Both the position numbers and the translations under genes were made by a program. From Longibacter sp051155795 (lineage in GTDB: Bacteria; Bacteroidota; Rhodothermia; Rhodothermales; Salinibacteraceae), in the NCBI RefSeq assembly GCF_051155795.1, contig NZ_DAXETW010000181.1:1-33305 (forward strand): a stretch of 33,305 bases of DNA, read 5' to 3'. The notes under the pieces were generated by a model, which searched no databases, was not told the origin of the DNA, and was given only the letters and a program-made list of their open reading frames with translations. Positions 1 through 9,200 of this stretch are shown in pieces. Position 1 is the first letter of the stretch. Each line of letters begins with the position of its first letter.

Positions 1-432
1 AGAACATCGCTTTAGTTTTCCCCGAAATCAGCATGGACTGATGTCAATCCCAGATTATCCTTTTGTAAACGGATTCCTTTAAACAGGATCTTTACCATGG
101 TTGAGCGGCGTGCTCTTACTATACGACCGTGTTGCTAACGGCATCATGAAGCTATCCGGCGTTTCCGCACGTCATCAGCCGCGACGCCTTCAACGCCCGT
201 CGACATCTCTTCCGACATCGGATGGATGGTTGATGGACGGAGGGCCCCGGCCCCATCGACCTACAGCTTGGACGTGTACCGAGCGAGGCCGCTGCTCATG
301 CTCGCCCGCGTCCCAGACGGCTGCGCCCGGCAAAGCAGCGCTCCGATAAGCAGCATGTCATTAGACAAGCAGCATGTAAACTGCACGTTGGCATCACACG
401 GCCTCTTTATAAACACACCTACACCCCTCGAT
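1..432. other. Intergenic leader before the first receptor gene
   Basis: No credible gene was found here. The first 100 bases are AT-richer than the rest of the window, as expected for a spacer. Reading frames that cross it lack signal peptides or domains, and the frame of the downstream receptor is merely open upstream of its true start. The only structure seen is a set of short direct repeats at 333-377. A clear promoter could not be picked. Confidence 0.6.
345..377 (+). promoter_or_regulatory. Direct-repeat pair, possible operator of the receptor gene
   Basis: GATAAGCAGCATGT at 345-358 recurs as GACAAGCAGCATGT at 364-377, 13 of 14 bases identical and 19 bp start to start. A shorter copy, AAGCAGC, lies at 333-339. 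The pair ends 55 bp before the receptor start. Repeats about two helical turns apart suggest binding of a dimeric regulator to one face of the DNA. The regulator is unknown, and this is inference from the repeat alone. Confidence 0.35.
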
Positions 433-3400
433 ATGAAGCTTACGGCTACACGGTGGCTATCGCTGATATGCCTCCTTCTCGTGCTTCCCGCGGCTCCCGC
501 GTTCGGGCAGAGCACGACGGCGTCGATCACCGGTACGGTGGTTGACGACACCGGAGAACTCATCCCCGGAGCGAACGTCGTCGCCATCCACCAGCCCACC
601 GGTACGCAGTACGGAACGGCAACGAACGCTCAGGGTCGCTACTCGATTCTCAATATGCGCGTAGGAGGTCCCTACATCGTACGCGCTTCGTTTGTCGGGT
701 ACCAGTCGGTCGAAAGGACCGGCGTGACGCTCGAGCTGAACGAGAAGGCGACCATTGGATTCCAGCTGCGCCCGAAGACGGAAGAGATGGAGGGCGTGGA
801 AGTGATCGCCGAACGAGAAGGCGTTATTAACGCGAACCGGACCGGTGCGGCAACCAACATCCGCCAGGAGCAGATCGATGCGCTTCCGTCGATCAGCCGC
901 AGCATCACGGACTTCGCGCGCCTGACCCCGCAGTACACGGGCGGCGGAAGCCTTGCCGGCAACAACGATCGGTACAACAGCATCTCGATCGACGGTGCGA
1001 CGCTGGACGACGTCTTCGGTCTCGGCGACGCCGTGCCGGGCAGTCAGGCCGGAACGCAGCCGATCAGCCTCGACGCGATCGAGGAGTTTCAGATCGACAT
1101 TGCCCCGTATGACGTTCGTAAGAGCGGCTTTACCGGTGGACAGATCAACGCGGTCACGAAGAGCGGCACCAACGAATTTGACGGCCTGGTTCGCTACTTC
1201 GGTCGGAATGAAAATTTCACCGGCGATCTCGATGGGGAAGGGACGGGCGCTTTCAGCCGTCAGTACTTCATCGGTAACATCGGCGGCCCCATCATCGAAG
1301 ATGAGCTCTTCTTCTTCGTCAACGCGGAGTATGTGACACAGAAGAATCCGCTGAACACCGGCGTCGGGCCCGGGCCCAACAACTTCCAGATTCCAAACGC
1401 GGACACGGAAGCCTATCTGAACGACGTTGCGGACATCACGCAGAACGTCTATGGCTACAACCCGGGTGGAACGAGCCGGCTGTCGCAGATTCAGGACAGC
1501 TACAAGGTGCTTGCGAAGCTGGACTGGAACCTGAACGACAACAATCGCCTGACGCTTCGCCACAATTATGTGCGCGGACTGGATGACGCGGGGATCGGTC
1601 GCGACGAGGACAGCTTCGGATTCAGCAGCCGTCAGTACCAGTTCACGAGCATCCAGAATTCTACGGTTCTGCAGCTCAACACGACGCTGGGCGATAACAT
1701 GTACAACGAAGCCCGCGTGGTCTACACCCGCATTCGCGACAGCCGCGACATCGGCAACGAAGCCTTCGCCGACGTGCTGATCGAAGCGGACAGCGACGGG
1801 GAGATCGAGCTCGGGCCGGGCCGGTTCAACCAGGCGAACCAGCTCGACCAGGATCTCGTCGAGATTACGAATGACTTCTCGTACATCCGCGGGAATCACA
1901 CCTTCACGCTGGGGACCAGCAATCAGATCTGGCGCTTCAGCAACCTCTTCATCCAGGACTTCTACGGTCAGTTCGAGTTTGAGGACCTGGAAGGGGAGAA
2001 CGAGACCATTTCGGCGCTTGAAGCCTACCGCCGCGGTCAGCCGACCCGGTATCGCTTCAGCTACGCCACGCCGGCGGCCGGTACGGAGAAGCCGCTTGCC
2101 GAGTTTACGGCCTTTCAGGTCGGGCTCTACGCACAGGACGAGTGGCAGGTGCGCGACGATCTGCGCCTGACGTTCGGTCTGCGTGCCGACGTGCCGATCG
2201 TCCCGGATGAGCCGACCTTCAACCAGACGGCCTTCGAGGCCTTCGGCGTCAATACCTCGAGCATCGCTACGGGCAACCCGCTCTGGTCGCCACGCCTCGG
2301 CTTCAACTTCCAGCGGGACCTGCTCGGGAACGACCTCGAGACGCAGGTTCGCGGTGGCGTCGGTCTCTTTGCCGGTGACCCGCCGTTCGTCTGGGTGTCG
2401 AACCAGTTCAGCAATAGCGGTGCGGACTTCTTCCGCATCGACCAGGGGTTCTCCTACGATGACTACTACGGCTCCGGTGCCCCGAGCGACGGTCTCCGCT
2501 TCGTACCGGAGGATCTCGCCGGTCAGAGCATTCGAGACCAGCTTCCGCGCGCCGGCGATAATGACCTGATCACGCCCGTTGCAACGACGGAGATCAACGT
2601 TATCGAGAACGACTTCAAGTACCCGCAGGTCTTCCGGACCAATCTGGCAATCGACCAGCAGCTGCCGAACGGTTTCTCCGTCACGCTCGAAGGTCTGTAC
2701 TCAAACACCGTGAACGGCGTCGCCTTCACGAACCTGAACCTTCGTCAGACGGGCGAGTCGCGGTATGGTCGCCCGATTTACGACGAGGACGTGAGCAACC
2801 GGTTCACGAATGCGCTGCTCCTCAGAAATACGAACAAGGGGTATTCGTACAGCGGAACGATTCAGCTTCAGCGCCAGGTGCGTGAGGGGCTGAGCGGGTC
2901 GCTCTCGTACACGATCAACGAAGCCCGTTCGGTGAACACCGGCTCGTCCAGCCGCGCCATCTCGAACTGGCAGTTCAACGAGAACGTGGACGTCAACAAC
3001 GCAGGGCTCGGACGCACGGATCAGGCGCTACGTCACCGCATTCTGGGTACGCTGAATTACCGGATTGAGTATCTCGACCGGTTCGCTACGACGATTGGAG
3101 TGATCTACGACGGTCGCTCGGGTCAGCCGTTCAGCTGGATCTACGATGGCAATGCCAACGCCGACACGCGGGACGACAACGACCTCGTGTACGTGCCGGC
3201 CTCCGAGGATGAGATCGTTCTCGCCTCCAACAACTGGGAGTCGATGAATGCCTTCATCAACGCCTGGGACGGCCTGTCCGACTACCGCGGTGAGTTCACG
3301 AAGCGCAACATCGACATCGGCCCGTGGAACCACCAGATCGACCTGCAGATCTCGCAGAACATCGTCACCTACCAGAAGCAGAAGCTGGAAATTACGGCGA

Positions 3401-3678
3401 CGATGGAGAACGTGCTGAACTGGCTGAACGACGACTGGGGCCGCCAGCGGTTCGTGAGCTTCCAGAATGCGTTCGCCTGGGACTTCCAGCAGTACGTGAA
3501 TCCGGAAGACGTCGGAACGGAAATCGGCGGTCAGATCATCACGGAGGACGACCTCGGCAAGCCGGTTGTTAGCTTCGACGAGGAGAACCTTCAGGAAACG
3601 GCATCCGACGAGCTGTTCCAGACGTCGAACATCGCCTCTCGCTGGCAGGTGCAGCTGGGACTGCGCTACACGTTCTAG
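433..3678 (+). CDS. Oar-like TonB-dependent outer-membrane receptor
   Basis: This is a 1081-residue outer-membrane receptor that should use TonB/ExbBD energy to import a ligand too large for porins. A signal peptide spans residues 1-26 (ends AFGQ). A carboxypeptidase-regulatory-like beta domain covers about 28-113 (SITGTVVDDTGELIPGANV). A plug-like region follows at about 130-260, and the rest reads as an alternating-strand barrel ending in an aromatic terminus (LGLRYTF). The layout matches the Oar/OmpA-like TonB receptors of Bacteroidota rather than SusC. The start at 433 was chosen because it gives a clean signal peptide; the frame is open back to 226, but that extension is not export-like. 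It is followed 121 bp later by lipoprotein and nuclease genes, which suggests a nucleic-acid-derived ligand, but nothing in the receptor itself proves the substrate. Confidence 0.88.
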   Translation: MKLTATRWLSLICLLLVLPAAPAFGQSTTASITGTVVDDTGELIPGANVVAIHQPTGTQYGTATNAQGRYSILNMRVGGPYIVRASFVGYQSVERTGVTLELNEKATIGFQLRPKTEEMEGVEVIAEREGVINANRTGAATNIRQEQIDALPSISRSITDFARLTPQYTGGGSLAGNNDRYNSISIDGATLDDVFGLGDAVPGSQAGTQPISLDAIEEFQIDIAPYDVRKSGFTGGQINAVTKSGTNEFDGLVRYFGRNENFTGDLDGEGTGAFSRQYFIGNIGGPIIEDELFFFVNAEYVTQKNPLNTGVGPGPNNFQIPNADTEAYLNDVADITQNVYGYNPGGTSRLSQIQDSYKVLAKLDWNLNDNNRLTLRHNYVRGLDDAGIGRDEDSFGFSSRQYQFTSIQNSTVLQLNTTLGDNMYNEARVVYTRIRDSRDIGNEAFADVLIEADSDGEIELGPGRFNQANQLDQDLVEITNDFSYIRGNHTFTLGTSNQIWRFSNLFIQDFYGQFEFEDLEGENETISALEAYRRGQPTRYRFSYATPAAGTEKPLAEFTAFQVGLYAQDEWQVRDDLRLTFGLRADVPIVPDEPTFNQTAFEAFGVNTSSIATGNPLWSPRLGFNFQRDLLGNDLETQVRGGVGLFAGDPPFVWVSNQFSNSGADFFRIDQGFSYDDYYGSGAPSDGLRFVPEDLAGQSIRDQLPRAGDNDLITPVATTEINVIENDFKYPQVFRTNLAIDQQLPNGFSVTLEGLYSNTVNGVAFTNLNLRQTGESRYGRPIYDEDVSNRFTNALLLRNTNKGYSYSGTIQLQRQVREGLSGSLSYTINEARSVNTGSSSRAISNWQFNENVDVNNAGLGRTDQALRHRILGTLNYRIEYLDRFATTIGVIYDGRSGQPFSWIYDGNANADTRDDNDLVYVPASEDEIVLASNNWESMNAFINAWDGLSDYRGEFTKRNIDIGPWNHQIDLQISQNIVTYQKQKLEITATMENVLNWLNDDWGRQRFVSFQNAFAWDFQQYVNPEDVGTEIGGQIITEDDLGKPVVSFDEENLQETASDELFQTSNIASRWQVQLGLRYTF

Positions 3679-3697
3679 CCCGCATGCCGCTCTCGGC

Positions 3698-3726
3698 ACC
3701 GCCGGTCGGTTTTGTCGGCCGGCGGT
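3698..3726 (+). terminator. Hairpin after the receptor gene, no U-tract
   Basis: ACCGCCGG (3698-3705) pairs perfectly with CCGGCGGT (3719-3726) around a 13-base loop. No T-run follows, so this may be a processing or attenuation hairpin rather than a true intrinsic terminator. It starts 19 bp after the receptor stop codon. Confidence 0.3.
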
Positions 3727-3799
3727 TGCCCGGAGTGCGCCCGCATTGCAGGTCCCGCCTGCGTCTCCAGACTCTTGGTTTTAAGATTTCTACGACATC

Positions 3800-4816
3800 A
3801 TGTATCGACTCCAACACGCACTGCCCACTGCGATCATGCTCGCAGTGCTGTTCGTCGCGACCGCTTGCGACAGCGGCACCTCGCCGGAGCAGTTGAGCAA
3901 CACGACCGACCCGACGGTCATCACCTTCGCCGGCTCGGAAACCAGCGTTTCCGAGCGTGACACCACAGTGACGGTTACCGTCGAAGTTCAGAACCCCGGC
4001 GACAGCGAGGTCAGCGCCGAGCTCCTCTACGCGGCCGGCGCAAGTTCGGCAACCATCGACGATTTCAATATCGACGATGCAGCGGCCGTCAATGACGATG
4101 AAACGGCCTACGTCCTCTCAACCATCACCTTTCCCGCGGGAGCCGAAGACGGTGCCCAGCAGTCATTCACGTACACGCTCACCGACGACCAGGATGAGCC
4201 GGAAGCCGAGGTCGGCGTCTTTGCCCTGCAGAAGGTGACCGGTGCGCTCGTCGGCGGGCAGACGTTCCGCGTGAATATCGCTGCGGAAGGGACGGTCCGC
4301 CTCTTCGAAGCGGACTTCAGCGACGAAACGCTCGATCCGTTCACAACCTACAGCGTCGCCACGATGGGCACGGCGTCCGAGTGGGAGATCAACGATCCGA
4401 GCCAGAGCGACATTGCGCCCCTCGCCGAAGCGAATGCCTTCGAAAGCCCGCAGGCGGCGAACGACTGGCTCATCACGCCTGCTCTCAACCTCGAAGGCTT
4501 CGACGGTGCCACGCTCAACTTCGTCAATGCAAAGAACTTCGACGACGGCGGCATCGAGCAGGGACTGCTCGTGAAAGTGTCAACCGACTACACCGGAAGC
4601 GGAAACCCGGAAGACGCGACCTGGACCGAAGTCACGGAGCAGGGCACGTACTCGACGGGCGGCTATGAAGAAGTCGCGTCCGGAGATGTAGATCTGGGTG
4701 ACTTCGTTGGCAACGCAGAGGTTTACGTGGCCTTCCAGTACATCTCCAGCGGCACCGGTCCCGGTACCACTGAACTGTGGCGCGTGGACAACGTCGCCGT
4801 CGACGCGGAGGAGTAA
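3800..4816 (+). CDS. Surface lipoprotein, Calx-beta-like plus choice-of-anchor-J domain
   Basis: This 338-residue exported protein has an N-terminal hydrophobic stretch ending in Cys23 (VATACDSG), a slightly non-canonical lipobox, so it is probably lipid-anchored. Residues about 38-160 resemble a Calx-beta-like sandwich (ITFAGSETSVSERDTTVTVT). Residues about 167-338 match the choice-of-anchor-J/cleaved-adhesin jelly roll: FEADFSDETLDPF, then NDWLITPALNLEGFDGATL, then a terminal WRVDNVAV. Such domains bind carbohydrate or other surface ligands in known families, but the ligand here is unknown. It lies between the TonB receptor and a second lipoprotein, so it may serve as an accessory ligand-binding subunit. 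The many Asp/Glu residues fit a halophile. Confidence 0.8.
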   Translation: MYRLQHALPTAIMLAVLFVATACDSGTSPEQLSNTTDPTVITFAGSETSVSERDTTVTVTVEVQNPGDSEVSAELLYAAGASSATIDDFNIDDAAAVNDDETAYVLSTITFPAGAEDGAQQSFTYTLTDDQDEPEAEVGVFALQKVTGALVGGQTFRVNIAAEGTVRLFEADFSDETLDPFTTYSVATMGTASEWEINDPSQSDIAPLAEANAFESPQAANDWLITPALNLEGFDGATLNFVNAKNFDDGGIEQGLLVKVSTDYTGSGNPEDATWTEVTEQGTYSTGGYEEVASGDVDLGDFVGNAEVYVAFQYISSGTGPGTTELWRVDNVAVDAEE

Positions 4817-4833
4817 GGCGCTCGCGCCCACTC

Positions 4834-4877
4834 CGCCACGGGCCGGCTCCGACGAACGGGGCCGGCCCACTGTGGCG
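4834..4877 (+). terminator. Long two-part hairpin between the lipoprotein genes
   Basis: The outer arms CGCCAC (4834-4839) and GTGGCG (4872-4877) and the inner arms GGGCCGGC (4840-4847) and GCCGGCCC (4861-4868) pair perfectly, with a 3-base bulge at 4869-4871. A pyrimidine-rich tail follows (CCTTCTCGCTTCCCCTT). It may be an intrinsic terminator or an expression-tuning hairpin between cistrons. Confidence 0.5.
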
Positions 4878-4913
4878 CCTTCTCGCTTCCCCTTATTGTG
4901 ATCCCCAATTTCT

Positions 4914-6002
4914 ATGCTTACCCACTACACACGCGCCTTTGTGCTGCTTGCAGCGCTCGCTATCTTCGCAGGATGCGACAGCGCCAGCGTCCCGAACGAC
5001 GTCGGCTCCAGTTCGACGGTTTCCTTCACCTCCGCCGCCGTTGACACGACGGAGGATGCCGGCAGCGTGACCTTCTCGGTCACCGTGAATGACCCCGGAT
5101 TTAAGGCGTTTAGCGTCGAACTCGTCCGCACCGGCGGTTCGCTCAGTACCAGCGACATCGACGCGCCGGACACGATGACGATCGAATTTCCGGAAAGCGT
5201 AACGTCCGGTGAGACTCGCAGCTTCGAGATCGAGATCGATGACGACGACTTCTTCGACGAAGGCGATGAAACCATCACATACGAGCTGCAGGACGGCAAC
5301 GGCGTGAGTATTGGCGATACGCCAGCCTTCACGTTGACCGTGGAAGACGATGACACGATCCCGGCCGACGACCAGGGCGCCGAGTCGATCGACAATGCTC
5401 GCGCGCAGGCCCTTGATGCAGACGTCATTGTTCGCGGCATTGTGACCCGAAAAGATGGCAGCAATATCTTCATCCAGGACGACAGCGGCCCGACCGGTGC
5501 CAGTGGCATCGTGGTCCGTGACGAAGATCTTGCCGATGCGTACGATGCCGGCGCCATCCAGCCCGGTGACCGCATCCACGCGGTAGGCGAGCTTGGCGCC
5601 TTCTCCGGTCTGCTGCAGGTGTCCGGCGACGTTCGCTTCTACGAACTGGAGCGAGACAGCTACGACACGCCCGCTCCCCAGGCCGTGACCGTTGACGACC
5701 TGTTGAACGGCGGGGCGGAAGACTACGAGTCTGAGCTCATCACGATTACCGATCTGACGGTTGACAGTGACGGCTCCTCGGAGTTTGAGGCGGATACGAA
5801 CTACGACGCGTCGGATCCTTCGACCTCGAGCAACGTCACGCTCCGCGTCATTGACGACTCGTTTTACGTCGGCGAGTCCATTCCCTCCAATGCGGTGACG
5901 TACACCGGCATCGTCGGCCAGTTTAACTTCGGCTTCGGCGGCGCACGCCAACCGGATACCGGCTACCAGCTCCAACCGATCCTGGACGGCGACCTCGAGT
6001 AG
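4914..6002 (+). CDS. Surface lipoprotein, Calx-beta plus OB-fold (DUF5689-like) domain
   Basis: This 362-residue lipoprotein has a signal sequence ending in a good lipobox (IFAGC, Cys21). Residues about 35-147 form a Calx-beta-type domain with the typical acidic calcium-site pattern (IEIDDDDFFDEGDETITYEL, then VEDDD). Residues about 157-362 form an OB-fold/DUF5689-like module (GIVTRKDGSNIFIQDDSGPT, then GDRIHAVGELGAFSGLLQV, then VGQF and TGYQLQPI). The same module, with near-identical blocks, opens the secreted endonuclease encoded next. OB-folds of this group accompany extracellular nucleases such as YhcR and ExeM types, so nucleic-acid binding is likely but inferred. It probably sits on the outer membrane next to the TonB receptor. 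Confidence 0.8.
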   Translation: MLTHYTRAFVLLAALAIFAGCDSASVPNDVGSSSTVSFTSAAVDTTEDAGSVTFSVTVNDPGFKAFSVELVRTGGSLSTSDIDAPDTMTIEFPESVTSGETRSFEIEIDDDDFFDEGDETITYELQDGNGVSIGDTPAFTLTVEDDDTIPADDQGAESIDNARAQALDADVIVRGIVTRKDGSNIFIQDDSGPTGASGIVVRDEDLADAYDAGAIQPGDRIHAVGELGAFSGLLQVSGDVRFYELERDSYDTPAPQAVTVDDLLNGGAEDYESELITITDLTVDSDGSSEFEADTNYDASDPSTSSNVTLRVIDDSFYVGESIPSNAVTYTGIVGQFNFGFGGARQPDTGYQLQPILDGDLE

Positions 6003-6145
6003 AGGTCGGTGGCCCAGACGGCGACCTCGCAGTACGTGGCGTCAACGTGACGTGGGGTCTCAAAGACAAAGCATGCGTCCGTGAGACTGCGTGGCACGAC
6101 GACCCGATGACTCGGCATTCGCGTCCGGCCTGAATCAGAACGGCA

Positions 6146-6183
6146 GGGGTGGTTCTTCGCGAACCATCCCTGTTTCTGGTTTG
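6146..6183 (+). terminator. Intrinsic terminator candidate ending the receptor-lipoprotein unit
   Basis: GGGGTGGTTC (6146-6155) and GAACCATCCC (6161-6170) pair with one wobble around a 5-base TTCGC loop. A T-rich stretch follows (TGTTTCTGGTTT). It lies just before a promoter candidate, which is the expected order at a transcription-unit boundary. Confidence 0.5.
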
Positions 6184-6212
6184 GGGGTCCGTCTCGCTCT
6201 TGTCTATCTTTA
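6180..6212 (+). promoter_or_regulatory. Bacteroidota-type promoter candidate for the nuclease gene
   Basis: TTTG at 6180-6183 and TATCTTTA at 6205-6212 are separated by 21 bp. They fit the Bacteroidota vegetative pattern TTTG / TAnnTTTG, with one mismatch at the last base of the -7 box. The start codon is 50 bp downstream. The call rests on consensus matching only. Confidence 0.4.
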
Positions 6213-6262
6213 GAAATATTGTTGTGACCTACCCGTCCGTTTTTCTTTTTCCGCTCCCGCAC

Positions 6263-9200
6263 ATGCGTCGGTCTCCCTGGATTCTCCTCCTGGTCGTCAG
6301 CCTGCTTGTCGCCGGCCTCCCCGCAGCGCCGGCGTCGGCCCAAACAACCATCGCTGATGCTCGCGATCAGGGGGACGGTTCCACAGTGACGGTGGAGGGA
6401 GTTGTGACCCGCGCTCTGGGCGACTTCGTCCGCTTTCAGGACACAAGCGGTCCCACCGGTGCCAGTGGGCTCGTCGTGCGCCAGACCAGCGGCGCCTTCA
6501 ATAACGACGTGCAGGACGGCACGATCACGCGAGGGACCCAGATTCGCGTGGAGGGCACGCTCTCAACCTTCAACGGGCTCCTCCAGATCAACGAGGACGA
6601 CCTCGCGAGCTACACCGTGCTCGGCCCGGCGACCGTTCCCGACCCGCAGTCGGTGACGCTCTCCGATCTCCGAACCGACGGGGAGGATTACGAAAGCGAA
6701 CTTGTCTCGATCTCCGACCTCGAACTGCTGGATGACGTGGATTCCTTCAGCGGCGACGTCACCTACGAGGTCGTCGAAGCGGGACAGACGAATCCGTTCG
6801 ATCTGCGCGTGCAAAGCTCGGATGAGAGCGAGGTGGGCGGGACGCCGGCACCGCCGACGACCTTCGACTACGTCGGCGTGGTCGGGCAATTCGACCGCAA
6901 CAACTCCACGACGACCGGCTACCAGCTCATCCCCGTCCTGCGCTCCGACATCCAAGGAGCCGTCTTCTTCAGCTTCGCCCGGGCATACAACGTTTCCCTT
7001 GAAGGGGACGGCACCACCACCATAACGGTCCAGGCCCAGAACGTTAAGGATGGCGAGTCGGTCTCTGTGAGCATCGACGCCTCGGGAAGCGGCACGGCGG
7101 ATATGTCCACCGACGTGTCGTCCATAAACCCCTCCACGCTTACCTTCAACGACGCCGACCCGGCCCCGCAGAGCGTGACGCTCACGCTCACAGACGACGG
7201 CGTCACCGAAGGGGTGGAGTACCTGCAGCTCACCCTGACATCCAGCGACGGCCCGAGCGGAGGCACCTTCACGCAGTGGATTCTGGATGATGCCACGTCC
7301 CAGGGACCGATCGCCGAAGGGGAGGAGGGCTCCGGTTTGATCACGCAACTGGAGTCGACGTACGGCGGCGCGGAAACGCTTGACTACGACGGGGGCGCCC
7401 GCGACACGCTCTTTGCCGTGGTGTACGGCGCGCAGGATGACTCTCTGCGCACCGTCTACAGCGATTACAGCAAGTTCATTCCGTCGGACGCCGACCCGAC
7501 CATCGCCGCATGCAATTTCGACCCGAGCACGTGCACCGAGTCGGATGACATCAACACCGAGCACGCCTGGCCGCAAAGCCTGGGCTCCAGCGAAGAGCCG
7601 GCGCGAGGGGACATGCACATTCTCTTTCCTGCGCGCGGTGACGTGAACGGGGATCGTCTGACCTATCCGTTCGCCGAAATCGACGATGCGGATGCCGACC
7701 GGTGGTACCTGCGGGACGCGTCCCGGACGACCCCTCCTGCGAATTCGGACCTCTGGAGCAAAGTCGACACCGACAACCAACGCTTTGAGCCGCGTTCGGG
7801 CGTGAAAGGCGACATCGCCCGCGCGATTCTGTACTTCGTCACGATGTACCCGGATCGGGCCGACCTTGACTTCTTCCGGACGCAGAAGTCCACCATGCTG
7901 CAGTGGCATGCGGACGATCCGGTGGACGCAGACGAGATGCGCCGAAACGTCCTGCAGGCGAGCTATCAGGAGAATCGACTGAATCCATACGTCGTCGACC
8001 CGACACTGGCGGACCGCGCGTTCGGGGTGGTCGGGGCACCGACAGACATTGTGGCCGCGCCGGGATCGGACAACGTTCAGCTCCGCTGGACCGAACCGCT
8101 GAGCGGCGAGGTCGTCGGCTACAACGTATATCGAAGCACGGAGGACTTCACGGCGACGGGTGACGCGCAGCAAGTGAACACGGGCGGCCCCGTCTCCGCG
8201 ACGTCGTTCACCGACTCCGACGTGCAGGTCGGCGGCACGTACGTGTACCGCGTGACGGCGGTCGACGACCAGGGCACGGAGAGCAACCTGTCCGCCTCCG
8301 CGGATGCCGTCGTGTACCCGTCAATGATTCCGGTCGCCATTGATCGATCGTTCGGCGACGTAACTCAGGGCACGAGCTACCGCCTGGTCGCGCTTCCGGG
8401 GAACGTCGATGCGGCCGTCGGAAGCAACCTCGGCGAGCCCGGAACGGACTGGACCGCACTCTGGGACGATGGTTCGGACAGCGATTTTCTCGTCCGGTTC
8501 GACGGGTCGGACACCTTCCGTTTCCAGCCCGGTCGCGGCTTCTGGCTGTTGAGCAACTCGAACTGGACGGTGGATGAATCCATCGCAACCGTGCGGCTGT
8601 CGAGTCAAGAGGTCACGATTCCGCTGCACGACGGGTGGAACATTATCTCGAATCCTCTGCCCGTCGGGCTCATCTGGTCGGACGTCTCGGCTGCGAATGG
8701 CGGCAATCTGCAGCCCGTGTGGGCGTGGGACGGTGCCTTCCAGGAGGCCGTGACCTTCCGCTCGGCACAGAGCGGCGAGGCGTTCTATTTCCTGAACGAC
8801 GGTGGTCTCTCGGAACTGACGCTGCCCCTCTCGGCAGCAGATCTGTCCGAAAGCGCCGATGCACGGTCGAACCTAGTAGCGGATGCGTCCCGCTTTGCGC
8901 TCGAGGCCGAGTTGGATGGTTTCACCTCCCGGGTCGCATTGGGAGAGTCGCCGGATGCAGAACGCGGACGCGATCCGCTGGACGTGGTCGCACCGCCGCA
9001 AACCGGCTTTGCCACCGTCAGCCTCCGCATTGCCGCGGATGGACCGGAGCGCCAGCAATATCTTGCACGCGACATCCGGGCCCCGAGCGAAGACGGGCAT
9101 CGGTACACAATCGTGCTGGCGTCCCCCGGGGACGAGGCGGTCACGCTTCGCGCCACCGGGCTGCCGGAAGGGCCGGACGCAGCAGCCGTCCTCGTGAATG

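Noticed and set aside
457..1899. Long open frame antisense to the Oar-like receptor
   Set aside because: It is a GC-rich shadow frame with no domains or signal peptide; the sense strand encodes a clear receptor.
6563..8173. Long antisense frame opposite the nuclease gene
   Set aside because: It is rich in Arg/Val/Gly as expected for mirror frames, without recognisable motifs. The sense frame has the full endonuclease I motif set.
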